Part shown: in pieces, positions 34,408 to 46,770 of the stretch | Layout of the letters: each line of letters opens with the position of its first letter | How positions within the stretch are numbered: position 1 is the stretch's first letter | Assembly (NCBI GenBank): GCA_020747015.1 | Contig: JAGTJM010000011.1 | Location: 62,001-126,000 of the forward strand | Source of the DNA: Pyrenochaeta sp. MPI-SDFR-AT-0127 | Lineage: Eukaryota; Ascomycota; Dothideomycetes; Pleosporales; Cucurbitariaceae | Length of the DNA stretch: 64,000 bases | Reading direction: 5' to 3' | Notes under the pieces: generated by a model | Database searches by the model: none | Told to the model about the DNA's origin: nothing | What the model saw: the letters and a program-made list of their open reading frames with translations, nothing else | Program-made: the position numbers and the translations under genes

Positions 34408-35598
34408 ATGGTTTTCCTGTCCATAATGTCCAAGATTGTCCCTCATACCGCTTCAGTCGATGGCTTGCCTTTTTCTATCCAACACGACCCTGTCCTGGAC
34501 ATTGCCATCCATCAAGTCGCGTCAATGTCACTCAAGACTGAGGAGGAAGACATACTCCGGAAATTCCCCACGGAGGTTCGCCTCATGATATTCGAGGAGT
34601 TGCTCAGCGTCTGGCCACGTGTTGTGTATCGTGGAGCCTACGACTTTGGCCCACTCGATGCTCGGGAGTTTGATGGGGAAATCACTATTCCGTGGCAGAT
34701 TCTGGCTACATGCCGCAAGTACTATGACGAAGGCATGCCCATAATGTACTCGAAGAATAGATTTGTCTTCTGCACCGGTAGGAGAGGCGAGCCTGGCAAG
34801 TTCTGGCGCTTTCCCGTCTCTACACGTTGCATGCCTTTCCTCACTGACCTGGGTATCTACCTTCGTTGCGACACGCCGACTAAAGAGGCTGCGAAGCGGG
34901 TTGCTCACTTCATCAAAGCAATCACCCGTCTGGCCGTAAACCTCGAGTTTCTCGTTGTCCTCATCTCATCCAGCTGCCTGGATGACAGGGCGTGTCCGTG
35001 GGACATAATGTTTTGCGACCACCCCGTGGCGAAGGCTTTGGTGCGTCTTGTGGAAGCCAAGACTGTTAGACACCTCAAGATTCGGCTCCACGACAGTGCC
35101 TGCGTGTTCCCTGGCTTTGCTGAGTTTCTAAACCAATCTTTCTACAAGGACGGAGTTCCAGTCGATCGCTCCATCATCTTCAGCCGTTCATGCACTTGCC
35201 CTCATTACGGCCCTGGCTACGCACCATTTCCATGCTCCCACTGTGGCTGGCCAGCTGTCGAGGTATCCTTCATGTCGACCGAGTGCTACGTGCCGCCCGC
35301 CTGCGTCGAGTCTGACATGGAACGTATGATGAATCTGCAGCATGAGCTGTTTGAGCTTGGCATCTTGCCACCGAAGGACGACGACGAAGAGGTTGATGAA
35401 GCGAATGTAGGACCATACGGTGGTGGACCTCCGATTGAGGACGACTATGAGGAGAATCGCAAGGCGTTCACTGCAGGCATGCTCCTTCCGGGGCAGGTTC
35501 GCCGCTACAGAGGAGTCGTCGCTGCTCCTGCGGTCTGGTTCTTCCATCAGACCAAAATCACCGACTATTTCAACATGTACTACAAAGATGCGGTCTGA
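34408..35598 (+). CDS. Hypothetical protein with F-box-like motif and Cys cluster
   Basis: A 396-aa frame begins at ATG 34408, the first ATG in frame. A nearby Met at residue 7 is an alternative. Residues about 45-60 contain R-K-F-P-T-E-V-R-L-M-I-F-E-E-L-L, the F-box-like core seen in many Pleosporales proteins. A region with W-x-I-L-x-T-C-R and Y-x-N-R-F-V-F follows, typical of the same group. Near residues 265-280 a Cys cluster C-T-C-P-x10-C-S-H-C may bind a metal. The C-terminal third is acidic. It is probably an adaptor-type protein; no target is known. Gene confidence is good, function only by family resemblance. Confidence 0.7.
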   Translation: MVFLSIMSKIVPHTASVDGLPFSIQHDPVLDIAIHQVASMSLKTEEEDILRKFPTEVRLMIFEELLSVWPRVVYRGAYDFGPLDAREFDGEITIPWQILATCRKYYDEGMPIMYSKNRFVFCTGRRGEPGKFWRFPVSTRCMPFLTDLGIYLRCDTPTKEAAKRVAHFIKAITRLAVNLEFLVVLISSSCLDDRACPWDIMFCDHPVAKALVRLVEAKTVRHLKIRLHDSACVFPGFAEFLNQSFYKDGVPVDRSIIFSRSCTCPHYGPGYAPFPCSHCGWPAVEVSFMSTECYVPPACVESDMERMMNLQHELFELGILPPKDDDEEVDEANVGPYGGGPPIEDDYEENRKAFTAGMLLPGQVRRYRGVVAAPAVWFFHQTKITDYFNMYYKDAV

Positions 35599-35827
35599 AT
35601 CTCCAAGGCAATACAGGCGCGCAGATCAGCATGTGTGGCCGCCTATCTATCCTCACATTCGGTGACAGTTACGGTGGAAGGATTGGACGTACAGTAGCAT
35701 GTACAGCAGTGTCTTCGATATAGTTCATTTCAACTATATCCATACTAGGACTCACCCAGCTGTATCTATAATATACTCCACTCAGCCTGAGCTATGCTAC
35801 AGTTTAATAATACACTGCATTGATCTC

Positions 35828-36829
35828 TCACAAGACCTTCTCCGCCTCATCAATCAACCTCTCTACCTGGAATCCAGTGTCCCCCCGCGTGAATTGATGC
35901 AGCAGCTCGCCCCTCCCCTTGCCCTCCTCGCTCTGCACATAGAATTTTTGCATGCACATGACCAACCACCTCGCATCGTCCACGCTGACACCTCTATTCT
36001 CCATGACGATGCCCTGGCCTAGGACGACGTTGTGGCTGTCTGCCAGCTCCTGGTGAAACGTGATGGTGGTGTGAGGACTCGCGAATTCGCCTCTAAGCTT
36101 GAACTCGGCGAGCGAAGTGAAGAGCAGCGTTGTAGTGTGGACGTGGGGGTGGGCGAATTGCAGATAGTGCAACTCGGCGGCTTGTTGTGTGGCTCCTTCA
36201 GCGGGCGCTACGCCTTCTGCGCCTTCCTTTGGAATCTCCCGCGGCACGGGCAGGACGAAGGCTGGGTGTTGTTTCGCCGTCTCGAGTAGTGCGGAGAATG
36301 TGCTGGCGGGTACGGAGAAATGGATGCTCTGTGGGTTCGCTGCGTGTCGTAGTCGCCAGAGGGCTTGGATCTCTTTTTCAGGCAGGGTACGGATCTTGGA
36401 GAGGTCGAGGAAGGAGTTTAGTGTCTTGATACCTGGGGGTGGTGCTTTGGCGGATTCGGGGGAGGGCGGTGGAGGAGGTGAAGGCCATGGCGATTTCTGA
36501 GCAGTTGTTGACGAGGGGCTTGCAGCTGGGGTTGCTTCTGGAGACGGCGGTGGAGTCAACGGTCCTGTTGCGCCTGGGACAATGGCTTGTTTCCGCAGCT
36601 CATCAATCTTCTCCTTGTACTGCTCCTTCAACTCGTCGAGATCCTTGAGGCCCTTCTCTTTGACCTTGCCTTCTAGCTTCTCTTTGTACTTTGCCAGTAC
36701 GCGCTCTTGTGCGCCGTGTGTTACGAGGAAGCGGACATCTTGGACTTGGGCCCAGCGCCGTTGGTAGAAGCGTGGGTTTGAGAGGGGCTGGCGGAAGGCG
36801 CTGCGGAGGGTTGGAATGCGTAGTGCCAT
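35828..36829 (-). CDS. atp11: ATP11, mitochondrial F1-ATPase assembly chaperone
   Basis: A single-exon frame of 333 aa starts at ATG 36829. Residues 1-30 are Arg-rich and lack acidic residues, as in a mitochondrial presequence. A Lys/Glu-rich helix lies at about 45-80, then a Pro/Ser-rich linker. The conserved ATP11 domain covers about 145-330, beginning with K-T-L-N-S-F-L-D. It binds unassembled F1 beta subunits in the matrix and keeps them from aggregating before alpha-beta assembly. The Pro-rich linker is longer than in yeast but normal in filamentous fungi. It is divergent from the ArfGAP gene, with a spacer of about 1.5 kb. Confidence 0.93.
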   Translation of the reverse strand: MALRIPTLRSAFRQPLSNPRFYQRRWAQVQDVRFLVTHGAQERVLAKYKEKLEGKVKEKGLKDLDELKEQYKEKIDELRKQAIVPGATGPLTPPPSPEATPAASPSSTTAQKSPWPSPPPPPSPESAKAPPPGIKTLNSFLDLSKIRTLPEKEIQALWRLRHAANPQSIHFSVPASTFSALLETAKQHPAFVLPVPREIPKEGAEGVAPAEGATQQAAELHYLQFAHPHVHTTTLLFTSLAEFKLRGEFASPHTTITFHQELADSHNVVLGQGIVMENRGVSVDDARWLVMCMQKFYVQSEEGKGRGELLHQFTRGDTGFQVERLIDEAEKVL

Positions 36830-38309
36830 GGTGTGGTCTCGTTCAAATTCGACGCAAGACTTGAGAAATGAGGTTATTCGGGTAAGATGTGATTTGGCTT
36901 GACTACTCAATCAAGGTGCTATGGCTAGTCAAACAGTCAACATATTTGTTGAAAAGCAACGATCGATGTAGCTACCTTCTCCAACTTCTCCTTGGCTCTT
37001 GCACACAACCTGAACAACTCCCAGATCGCACAATCAACAATCAACACCCGCAACGGTCGTCAATGAGATGGTGGTGGATGACGAAGACATGGGCGGTCAA
37101 AAAGTTCCCGCAGATCTCCAGCGGCGGGAGGCGGGGGTTCTGATTGGACACGCAGGCAGGGAACGTCTAATCGAAGATCCTTGCTCGATTGGAGGCGTCG
37201 ACACATGTCATTGCGTTGGTCGAGTCAAGCGCCGGAGATGAATGAGAGATGAATAGTAAGCTCACAAGGGGTCGGTGTTGAACGTTTGATCCAACTTGGT
37301 CTGGAACACTGTCTCCCAGATTCCAGGGCAACGCTCATGCTACAGCACAGCCTGCAGGATTGTGCCAACGCCGGTTCCTGACTACTTTGACAGCCTCCCA
37401 GCGGAAGAGGTACTGGATTGGGCGCCATGTGCAGCACACTGGGTGGGGGGGATGCAGCCGTTCAAGATGCATGTACCGTCCTCATGTGCCCCCCGCAGCC
37501 AAATTTGACAGCTGTTTGCCGCCGAGAGGATTCGTCATGGGTTCACCGGGCGTGTGCCTGGCCAGATCAAAATAGATGCCAGTTGCCCGTCGCCCGTCAC
37601 GTAGATACGCCAATACGTCTGCCTGCGCAGTACGACGGGTGTACAAGAACCGGCGGTGGCTTGTTCGCAGTAGGCAACGTCCCTGCAGACAAACACCACC
37701 GCTACCTCCTCCTCCAACGGCTTTTGTCTTGTGTTTCACCAAGTGACTGTTCCTGCGTGACACTCCGCCCTCGGCCTGTCTGCAGCGTGCGTGAAGCACA
37801 TTCACCGTGGTCCCGCCTGCCCTGGCGTGCGTGTGTGTGTGATCGACACAGCCCACCTAATCGGCCTTCTGTAACGCGATCAAAAGGCCGTTGTCTCGAT
37901 CCTTATTTACCCATCCCACTTTGCGCCCCAGAGAGTCCCGTTTCCCCCCCTCGGCCTCTTGCGCTTGCTCTCAGTGTTATCCGACCACGCTTTTAGAGGA
38001 AGATACAAACATAGCCAACATATCCCATAGCGGTATTCGACCCCGCGCGCCTCTAATCATAGCGAGTAGCGCTATTTCGCTACCTCCCCTCCAAAACCGA
38101 ACCGCGCGCCGGCACCCCATATTAATTAAGCACCAAAGAACCCTGGAGTCGACTGGGATCCGCGCTAGACATTTGAGAGCTTCATCTCCCTTTTTCGACG
38201 CCAGGCATGCTCCTGCGCCTTTTCTCCACACACTGCGCGACCTGAGCGACTGGACGAGCAAGTCCCGCATCAGTCTCGTCGACCAGAGCCCCCCCAGCGG
38301 CTCTTTGGC
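36830..38309. promoter_or_regulatory. Divergent promoter and leader region (ATP11 / ArfGAP)
   Basis: The spacer is GC-rich toward 38 kb with CT-rich tracts, as in a long 5' leader of the ArfGAP gene. A short (GT)n run lies at 37830-37842. A small inverted repeat GTAGCG...CGCTAC lies near 38065-38082. Long frames here are Cys/Arg/Pro-rich and lack any domain, so I do not call a gene. Confidence 0.45.
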
Positions 38310-41300
38310 ATGGGCGCTGTCAACAGCAAGGCGGGCGAGCCAGATGCCCTGTATCTGCGCGACCAGACTCGCTGTATGCGCTCTTTCCCCCTCCTCTGCA
38401 GTGTAGGAATGCTCGAGAATGCGCGGCTAACGGGTCAAAGTCTCGGTCGCTTCGCTCAGCATCACAAATGCCCGCAATCGCACCCTTCTGAACATCACCC
38501 CCAATGCCTTTCCCGCAACGAGATATGGCGCAAAAAGAGAGTTTGGCGATGAGGGTGTCATCGAGTACATTCAGGTACCGTTTCAGAAGGTCCCGCCCAT
38601 TCGGCACCGCTAAACATTGTTTATAGGACCCAGAGTCATCTGCGCCGAGCGACGGCCCCCCATCTTTCCTCATACGCCTGCCCAACGACGAGGAGCTGAC
38701 CTTCAACTTCACATTCATACTTCGACAGCACCTCGCAGTGCCCAGCATATATAACGTCAACAGCAATTCGAATATTGCTCCCACGGGCCTCGTAGATACC
38801 GTCATCAATGGCCTAACCTTCGTCTTTGCCTCAAGCTCCAAGGAATTGGACAACTTGGTGACACGGGAGTTTCACGCAAACCCAAACCTCCACAAGAACC
38901 CCCAGGTAGAGCTGGTGGGTGACTACTCAACTGGCGGAAGCTCGTCAGTGCAGTTTCATTGGTCGTGGAAATGGGCCCCACCCAAGACCAACGAGAGCCG
39001 TGGGGGAGGTTGGCGCACCAGTTGCAGTGTTTGTATTCTTTACTCTTCTTGTAAAGGATGTTACTAACAATACCAAGTTTGTTGAATACGACCAGCGAGC
39101 GCATAAGCTTGAGACTTTGGCGAATTTCTCCTTTTGGGTTCAGAGTATGCGCCAATCACCATGACTAGAATCCAGGGAGCTGACATGTGCAGATACAGCG
39201 CGAGTGCTTCAGAGCCCAAAATCCCCATCCCCACGATTGGAGCTTGGAGTGCCCCCCCGTTTACGCGTACCTTCTGCACAGTCGATAGAATCGCGAGTGA
39301 GTGACACAGCAGACGAATACAAAGAGTGGGACCCCGTTCCTCCAAAATCGCCAATTTTTGATGCAATACCCGAAAACAGCCTGGGTCTAGTGCCGAGCCA
39401 GGCAACCACGCTCATGAGCTGCAACACATCCGTGAAGCTTGATGTTTCTCGGCCGGGTGAAGATCTTAGCCAAACGGACGACGGGCCACTGTTCAGAGCA
39501 ACAATGAAGTCTTTAGAGCAAAAGACAGGCAATATGCGCACGAGGTGGAAGAAGGTTCTCAAGCGAGCAGAATCCGCATTGGAAGCACAGGTGCTGTGCA
39601 ACAATGCAATGAGCGACTTGATGGATGCATTAAAAGAAGCTTCCTCGTCAAATGCGAATGCGGTCCAGCCAGCCATCGACCACTACTTCGACAAGATTGC
39701 CAAGGAGATCCTCGGGTATGAGCGGTCAAATACCACGAATATCCAAAAGCTCATCATCGACCCTATACACAAACTCTACAACATCGACATCAAGCAGGCA
39801 GAAACCAAGCGGAAAGACTTTGAGGAGGAGAGCAAAGATTACTACCAATACCTTGGACGATACCTAGGGCAGCGACAAGACTCCTTGAAGGAAAAGAAGC
39901 GAGCTGAAACGGACTCGAAATACCAATCAAAGAGAAGGAACTTTGAGCTGAAACGGTTTGATTATTCCTCATTCATGCAAGATTTGCATGGTGGGCGCAA
40001 GGACCAGGAAGTGTTGTCGCATCTGACACGATACGCCGATGCTCAAGCCAAGTACTTCCTCGAGACGTCCAAGAAGATTGAAACAATGCTTCCACAGCTT
40101 GAAGCGCTGAGTACCGAGGTCAAAGAGGCGGACAAGGAGTTCCAGATCCAGCGGACAGAACGAGAGGAGAAGAGGCGGGCACTGGAGAAAACCAAAAAGG
40201 CCTTCGATGAACCGCCGCCACAACAGATCAGCTCCGCAGCTGCCCTAAACGGGAGCGCACCAAAAGTTGCCTCCAAATCAGACGCTGAACTACCTGGCCG
40301 GAAAGCGAGCATTGCACCTGTCTTTCAGAGCACAGTCAGTCCACCGCAATCATCATCGAGCGTCCCCTCAGTAGCCTCACCACAGAGTCCAGAAATGAGG
40401 AAGGCCAATGTAGCCACCATAACCCCTCAACCAGACAAGTTCAAAGGGATCAGGGATCTTGAAGAGAAGGATCTCGCAGCAATCACAGAAGCGGGTTCAG
40501 GCACTCATCGCAAGGAAGGACTTCTCTGGGCATTGAGTAGACCTGGAAGTCATGTTGATCCGAAAGGCCTGAATAAGCAGGCCTGGCACAAGTACGTTTG
40601 TTCGACGCTGCATTACACTTTTGCTAACGCTGCCTAGATTCTGGATTGTGCTAGATCAAGGCAAGCTTTCAGAATACACCAACTGGAAGCAGAGTCTTGA
40701 ACTTCACATGGACCCCATCGACCTTCGTATGGCTTCTGTGCGAGAAGCACGGAATGCGGATCGCAGGTTCTGCTTTGAGGTTATCACTCCTCAATATACT
40801 CGTGTCTATCAAGCTACCAACGAAGACGACATGAAGTCGTGGATCAGCGCTGTCAACAATGCCCTTCAGACTGCTGTGGAATCCGTCGGCAAGACAGACA
40901 GGCCGTCAACAGACTCACTTCCGGGTTCCAAGACTCGCGACATTGCCTCCGTTCTTACGGGAAAGAGCCCGTCACTTTCCAGCCACCGTAACAACTACGG
41001 GCCCAAGCCACCGTCTCGACATGCCACGGTGGGTGACAGACCTGGAGGTTACCGGAGAGAAGAATCGCTCGGAGATGAGGGAAAACTGCTCCGGCAGGTG
41101 CGAGAAGCAGATCCTAGCAACAAGGTGTGCGCAGATTGTGGCTCGGAAATTAAAGTCGATTGGGTATCAATCAACTTGGGCATCATCATTTGCATCGAGT
41201 GCAGCGGCATTCATCGATCGCTCGGGACCCACATTACCAAAGTCCGCTCGTTGACACTAGACGTCACGTCGTTTACGCCAGACATTGTCGAGATTCTGCT

Positions 41301-42027
41301 CAAGATTGGTAATCGCGTAAGCAACGGGATATGGGAAGCACGACTCGATCAAGGCCTCAAGCCAGGACCAATGTCCACTCGCGAGCAGCGACTTCATTTC
41401 ATCACACAGAAATACTCTGATCGAGCGTTTGTTGCACCTATATCGCCGGCGGTGTCGCACTTTGCGACTCCTGAGGAGACCCTACTGGCTTCTGTCAAGA
41501 AGAACGACATTGGAAACGTTCTCTATGCACTGGCGCTACGTGCAAATGCCAACGCCCGGGATAGATCTAGAGGAACTCACGTGGTGTTCCTAGCGCTCGC
41601 TGCGGCAGATCCGGCCTCACCATCAGCGTCTGCAACGCCATCGAGCTCACCTGCGCCGGGTGCTCGACCAAGCACAGCGCAGCAACCCGCACGCAAACCA
41701 TTCTCTGTTGCTGAGTTGCTCCTGCAGAATGGCGCAGATCTACCTTCGCTACCTGCACCCATCCCTCTGAGCCTCTCAGCACGCTCATATCTGGACTTCA
41801 AGGCAGAGCAGCGCGCAGGCAAGCGGGTTACGCCTGTGTCAGGTGGTCCAGCTAGCCCGAGTGGCGACATACTCCCGGCACTGCCTCCTATCCTTGCTGG
41901 TAACGGCAGTACACCTTACGAACGAGCAAAGGAGCGTGACGCACGACTACAGAAGCGCGTCTCTGCAGGCGGCAGGTTGGTCAAGGCCCCCAATCTTGAG
42001 TTGTTTGAAGGTAAGCGCGGCTCATAG
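38310..42027 (+). CDS. csx2: BAR-PH-ArfGAP protein, Csx2-like
   Basis: A six-exon model gives a 1,153-codon gene: join(38310..38373, 38441..38574, 38627..39028, 39078..39144, 39193..40591, 40638..42027). All phases match at GT-AG sites. The N-terminus MGAVNSK is the conserved, possibly myristoylated, start of this fungal family. A conserved beta-rich N-terminal part is followed by a BAR-type coiled-coil region from the middle of exon 5. A PH domain runs across the exon 5/6 junction. The ArfGAP zinc finger C-A-D-C-x16-C-I-E-C has its catalytic Arg in H-R-S-L-G-T-H. A weak ankyrin-like tail ends the protein. It stimulates GTP hydrolysis on Arf at curved membranes. The stop at 42027 lies just after a good GTAAGC donor, so a last exon beyond 42060 is possible. 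Confidence 0.9.
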
Positions 42028-42775
42028 AGGTAGCCGATGCTTACATGTTTGTTTTACTTCTAGTTTATACCTTGCGTGGGCGGTGTGCGGCATCGTGCGA
42101 TGGGCGTCGACGGGCTGACACAAATCATGACATTATCGGCGTACAGGACAAGGGGACAAGGACGATCTTCACATTTACACGAATTGCGCTAGAGGGCTTT
42201 GGATGTTGTCGTTGTTGCTGCTGTTGTTCGCAGTTGTCTTGGATTGCAAGGCTCTTTCGATTCGCTTTTCCGGATTTACGGGATTTCTGGCAGACGAGAC
42301 ATGGCATGTTTGGGCGCGATTGCTTGCGGGGATGACTCAAAGATGTTTGCCTCAAGGGGCTCATGACCTGGTCGGACGTTTTTATCTCGTGTCTTGTTCG
42401 TCATGCTCGACGGTGTCAATAGTTGTAATGAGTAATGGCAGAGTCAAGGAATCGCCATGCGATCAATTCAGAGCTCACTTTTGTACTATGGTGGTTCCTA
42501 AACTTTACCTTTGACGACACGACGTCTGACTCATAGCTGTTTGGAGATGTGCAAAGGCGTCCGATTAGCTGCCAGGCGATACAATGACTTTCCAGGCGGC
42601 CTTGGCTGAGTCAAGACTCCAACTGCCCTGTGGCTGAGATATCGATAGCATCACGTGATCATCCCACTAGGCGCGGCGGGCACCACTTTGGATCAAAATT
42701 CCCCCAACACCAAACTTTTGCATAAAAAGCGCCCCGTCGCAGCCCCGCCATTCACACGCACTCCCACCCGCAGTC
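42028..42775. promoter_or_regulatory. Promoter region of eIF3b
   Basis: It holds the 3' flank of the ArfGAP gene and the eIF3b promoter. A CATAAAAAG element lies about 55 bp upstream of ATG 42776 and is a plausible TATA box. An open frame at 42045-42335 follows the possible alternative acceptor of the ArfGAP gene. Confidence 0.45.
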
Positions 42776-45106
42776 ATGGCACCTTCCTACGAGAATCTGC
42801 CGCAAGACGGCGACTTTGACGAAATCGACGAGAACGAAATCGACTTTACCGATATCGAGGAACAATTCCAGGTCCGCCTTGATGAGGGGCTCGACGCCTT
42901 TGTCGTTATTGACGGCCTGCCCGTGGTGCCCGAGGACAGCAAATCCAAGCTGGTCAAGTTTGTGCTGAGGAAGCTGAACACCGTGGGCAAGGTCAAGGAG
43001 GACGGTGTACACATGCCAGTTGGAGAAAATGGAAAGACTGAGGGGTACGTTGGATGTTGGACGAGGGTACAGGAATTTGGCTGACAGCGGCACAGATATG
43101 CCTTTGTCGAGTACAGCGCGCCTGCTGAGGCGGTCGCAGCCGTCAAGCAGCTCAACGGAGCCCCGCTCGACAAGAAGCACACCATGGCCGTGAACAAGCT
43201 TACAGACATCGACCGCTACGGAAAGGAGGGCCGCATCGACGAGGAGTACCACGCGCCCGAGATCCCGCCGTTTGAGGAGAAGGAGCATTTGCGATGGTGG
43301 CTCGGCGACTCAGACAGCCGTGACCAGATTGCCATGTACCGTGGCGAGAAGGTGGGCGTCTTCTGGAACGAGAAGGAAGACCAGCCAGACCCAGTTGTGG
43401 ACCGCGAGAACTGGACCGAGTCGTTTATTCAGTGGTCGCCGCAAGGAACATACCTCACCTCGATGCACGCCCAGGGTGTACAGCTGTGGGGCGGCAAGGC
43501 ATGGAGCAGACAAAAGCGATTCGCGCATCCCGGCGTCAACCTGGTGGACTACTCGCCAAACGAACAGTACCTCACCACCTGGTCACATCGCCCGCTGCAG
43601 GTGGACGAGAACAACCCAGTCCCCTCTCTCTCGCTGGAAGACGATGGCAAGAACTACGTTATCTGGGACATCGCAACTGGCAAGCCTCTGCGTTCGTTTG
43701 CTACCATTGACGTACCCGGCGGCGTTGATGTAGATGGCAACCCCATCAAGAAGAAGCTGCAGTGGCCGACATTCAAGTGGTCTTCCGACGACAAGTATGT
43801 TGCGCGTATGACCCAGGGCCAGTCCATCTCCATCTACGAACTGCCAAAAATGAACCTGCTCGACAAGCAGTCCATCAAGATTGAGGGTGTCATGGACTTT
43901 GAGTGGGCTCCCGCTACCCCCAAGCGCGATGGCATCAAGACATACGAGCAGCTGTTCTGCTACTGGACTCCTGAGCTGGGCAGCAATCCCGCCAAAGTCG
44001 GTCTCATGTCTGTCCCATCCAAGGAGATTGTGCGTACCCGAAACCTCTTCAACGTCTCTGATGCCAAGCTACACTGGCAATCAGAAGCCGCCTACGTTTG
44101 CGTCAAGGTCGACCGTCATTCCAAGTCCAAGAAGTCGCTTGCCACCAACCTCGAAATCTTCCGTGTCCGCGAAAAGGGTGTGCCCGTTGAAGTTGTCGAC
44201 TCAATCAAAGACACTGTCATCAACTTCGCCTGGGAGCCCAAGGGCAACCGCTTCGTGCTCATTACAACCGGTGAAGTCATCCAGGGCGCCGCCGTTGGAC
44301 CAAAGACTGCTGTTTCGTTCTTCGCCCCCGAGAAGCTCAAGGGCGGTGCTCCCGGAAACTTCCGTCACATCCGCACTGTCGACAAGAAGAACAGCAATGC
44401 CATCTACTGGTCACCAAAGGGTCGCTTTGTTGTCGTTGCTGCCCTCCAGTCCCAGCAGTCCTTTGAACTCGAGTTCTGGGATCTCAGCTTCGAGAAGCCA
44501 AAGGAGGAGTCTGAGAAGGGTGACAAGGAGCTCAATGCCAATCTGCAGCTCATGGATACGCACGAGCATTACGGTGTGACTGACATTGAGTGGGACCCAA
44601 CGGGCCGCTATGTCGCCACTGTTGCTAGTGCTTTCCGTCACCGCGTAAGTTATCTCCAGTCTTGGCTATGATTACATCTACTAATACCCCACTAGATGGA
44701 GAACGGATACCACCTGTACGACTTCAAGGGCACTCTTCTCCGCGAAGAGGCCATTGAGGGCTTCAAGCAACTCCTCTGGCGCCCACGCCCACCTACGCTA
44801 CTTTCCAAGGAGGAGCAAGCAGAGATCCGCAAGAACCTCCGCAACTACTCCAAGGTCTTTGACGAGCAGGACATGGCCAAGAAGAGCTCCGCCAACAAGG
44901 CTGTTGTCGAAGCACGCAGGGAGATGCTCGAGGAATGGCGCAGGTGGCGCGAGGATGTCACCGAGAGGCTGCGCGAAGAGGGTGCGGACATTGAGTTGAG
45001 CGCTCTCAAGGGCGAGACACCTGGCGAGGCCGAGGACGGACACAAGGAGGAGATTGAGGAGATTGTTGAGGAGATTATCGAGGAGAGCGAGGAGGTCATT
45101 GGTTAG
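42776..45106 (+). CDS. prt1: Translation initiation factor eIF3 subunit b
   Basis: The model join(42776..43044, 43096..44644, 44696..45106) gives 742 aa with both 51-bp introns in phase. The N-terminus is acidic. An RRM covers about residues 38-125: F-V-V-I-D-G-L-P as RNP2, then Y-A-F-V-E-Y as RNP1; the intron splits the domain. A nine-bladed WD40 propeller follows, containing repeated W-S-P-x-G-x-Y/F motifs. The C-terminal helix, rich in W-R-P-R-P and Glu/Lys, binds eIF3i and eIF3g. As scaffold of eIF3, it holds the factor on the 40S subunit during scanning. Length is normal for fungi. It is clearly a housekeeping gene with strong codon bias toward C-ending codons. Confidence 0.97.
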
Positions 45107-45510
45107 AGGGAGTTTTTGAGCGAGTGAATAATTAGACATGTGGTATGGTGTGGTGTGCTTTCTTCAGCGTTGCCCGTTTGAGTGAGCGCATATCAAGCAT
45201 ACAGAATACAATGATTGATGCATGGCATGTATTCATGATGCAGACTTTAACGTTTATAGATTGCCATGATGATCATAGTGAGGAAGTGCTTGTTCGAATG
45301 GGGCTGATGAACGTAATACTCTAATCTTTCCATCCATTCTTAAAAGTCTTACGAATAGTGTAATCTGCCATCTTGCAGGCTCTCATGCTACCAAAAGATT
45401 TGATTCGCACAGATATCGAATTCTGATACTCGCCATCGAAAGCATCCGATAAAGGGGTTCAGTTATATTACTCAATTTCATCAACGTCTTGCATGCAATC
45501 GACAACGCGA
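45107..45510. other. Convergent 3' spacer
   Basis: It lies between the stop of eIF3b and the stop of the dehydrogenase-like gene on the other strand. It should hold both 3'-UTRs; nothing else was seen. Confidence 0.5.
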
Positions 45511-46770
45511 CTACCTTTTTGACCGCTCATTGATCCGCTTCCGGTAGTGCTAGACACCGTCAGTCTCCGAATCAGCTATAAGAAGCGATTTTGAAAGTTC
45601 TGGGTGATTAAGGAAGAACTCACCTGACAACTTATTCTCAACCCCTCCTCCAAACTAACCTTGGGTTTATATCCCAAAATACGCCTCGCTTTAGAAATAC
45701 AAACATAGCGTTCCCTACACCCATCACTTACCAGCCCCCGACTCAGCACACTCTCCGTCCCCGTCAACCAGCCCGCCCACTCCGCCCCCCACCCCATCCA
45801 CCACGCCAGACGCTCCGGAACCGCAACCTGGAAGCTGGGCACGTGGCCAAACTCCTTCCAGACGGCAATGCAGAGATGGCGCGCAGTGACGGGCTCGCCG
45901 TTGGTGATGAAGATTGCTTCGCCCGCTGCGCGTTGCGAGTTGAGCAGGTTGCCCACGGCGAGGACGTGCGCGTCGGCGACGTTGTCGACGTAGACGTAGT
46001 CTTGCAGATTGGTGCCGGGGCCCAGGATGAAGGGCGTTTGGCCCCCTGCGATGCATGAGTGGATCGTCGGGATGCAGGCTGTGTCGTTGGGGCCGAAGAT
46101 TGGTGCGGAGCGCAGGGCGCACGTGGCGAAGTCGTGGGTGTTGGAGGAGAGGACTAGGGCTTCTGCTTGGGCCTGGGGGTGGGATTAGATTTTGACTGTA
46201 GAGAGTATAATGGAAAATATGATAGTTGTGAAGAGTGGATTTGAGAAAGTGAGAGATGGATATTTGAAAAGGAATTCGATTCAAAGAAAGAAAATCTACC
46301 TTGCTCAATCCATAACTCGTATTCGCCCTTCCCGTCGGCCAAGTCTCATCTACATTCTTAAAGTCCTTGTCCAACTCATCCAGGACCACGGTAACACTAC
46401 TCGTATACACGAGGCCCTTAGCTCCACACTCTTTCGCCGCATGGAGGACATTCCGCGTGCCCTCGACATTAACTCTGAACACGACATCCTTACCCTTCAT
46501 CGAGTAGCGCCGCACGCCCAGCGGGTAGACGCCCACGGTGTGCACGACGATGGCGGGACGTGCTTCATTGAAGACTTTCTGCAGCGCGTCTTGGTCGAGA
46601 ATGTTGCAGCGCACGTAGCGCACATCGTTGGCAAAGGATGAACTGCCCAGTGCGGGAGGACTGATGTCGATTGCAGTTATGCTGAATCTCTTTGCTGAAA
46701 CGAGGGCAGAGACGATGGCTGTGCCTAGGAATCCACATCCCCCTGTGACCAGGACGGGTACTTGCTCCAT
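45511..46770 (-). CDS. 3-beta-HSD / sterol 4-carboxylate 3-dehydrogenase-like
   Basis: The model complement(45511..45549, 45624..46172, 46300..46770) gives 352 aa. The 127-bp and 74-bp introns have clean signals and join in phase 0. The fold is an extended short-chain dehydrogenase. It has the NAD-binding motif T-G-G-C-G-F-L-G near residue 9, D35 after strand 2, the Y-x3-K catalytic pair in S-Y-G-L-S-K at the exon 1 end, and an upstream Ser in Y-T-S-S. It resembles Erg26, which decarboxylates C4 sterol acids, and the wider 3-beta-HSD family. Filamentous fungi carry several paralogues, so I give no symbol. The third exon encodes only 12 residues with basic character (H-Y-R-K-R...). Without that splice the frame ends at 45576 after a less natural tail. 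Confidence 0.82.

Noticed and set aside
37418..37996. 192-codon plus-strand frame before the ArfGAP gene
   Set aside because: Composition is Cys/Arg/Pro-rich as expected from GC-rich leader DNA. There is no domain, and it overlaps the probable promoter and leader.
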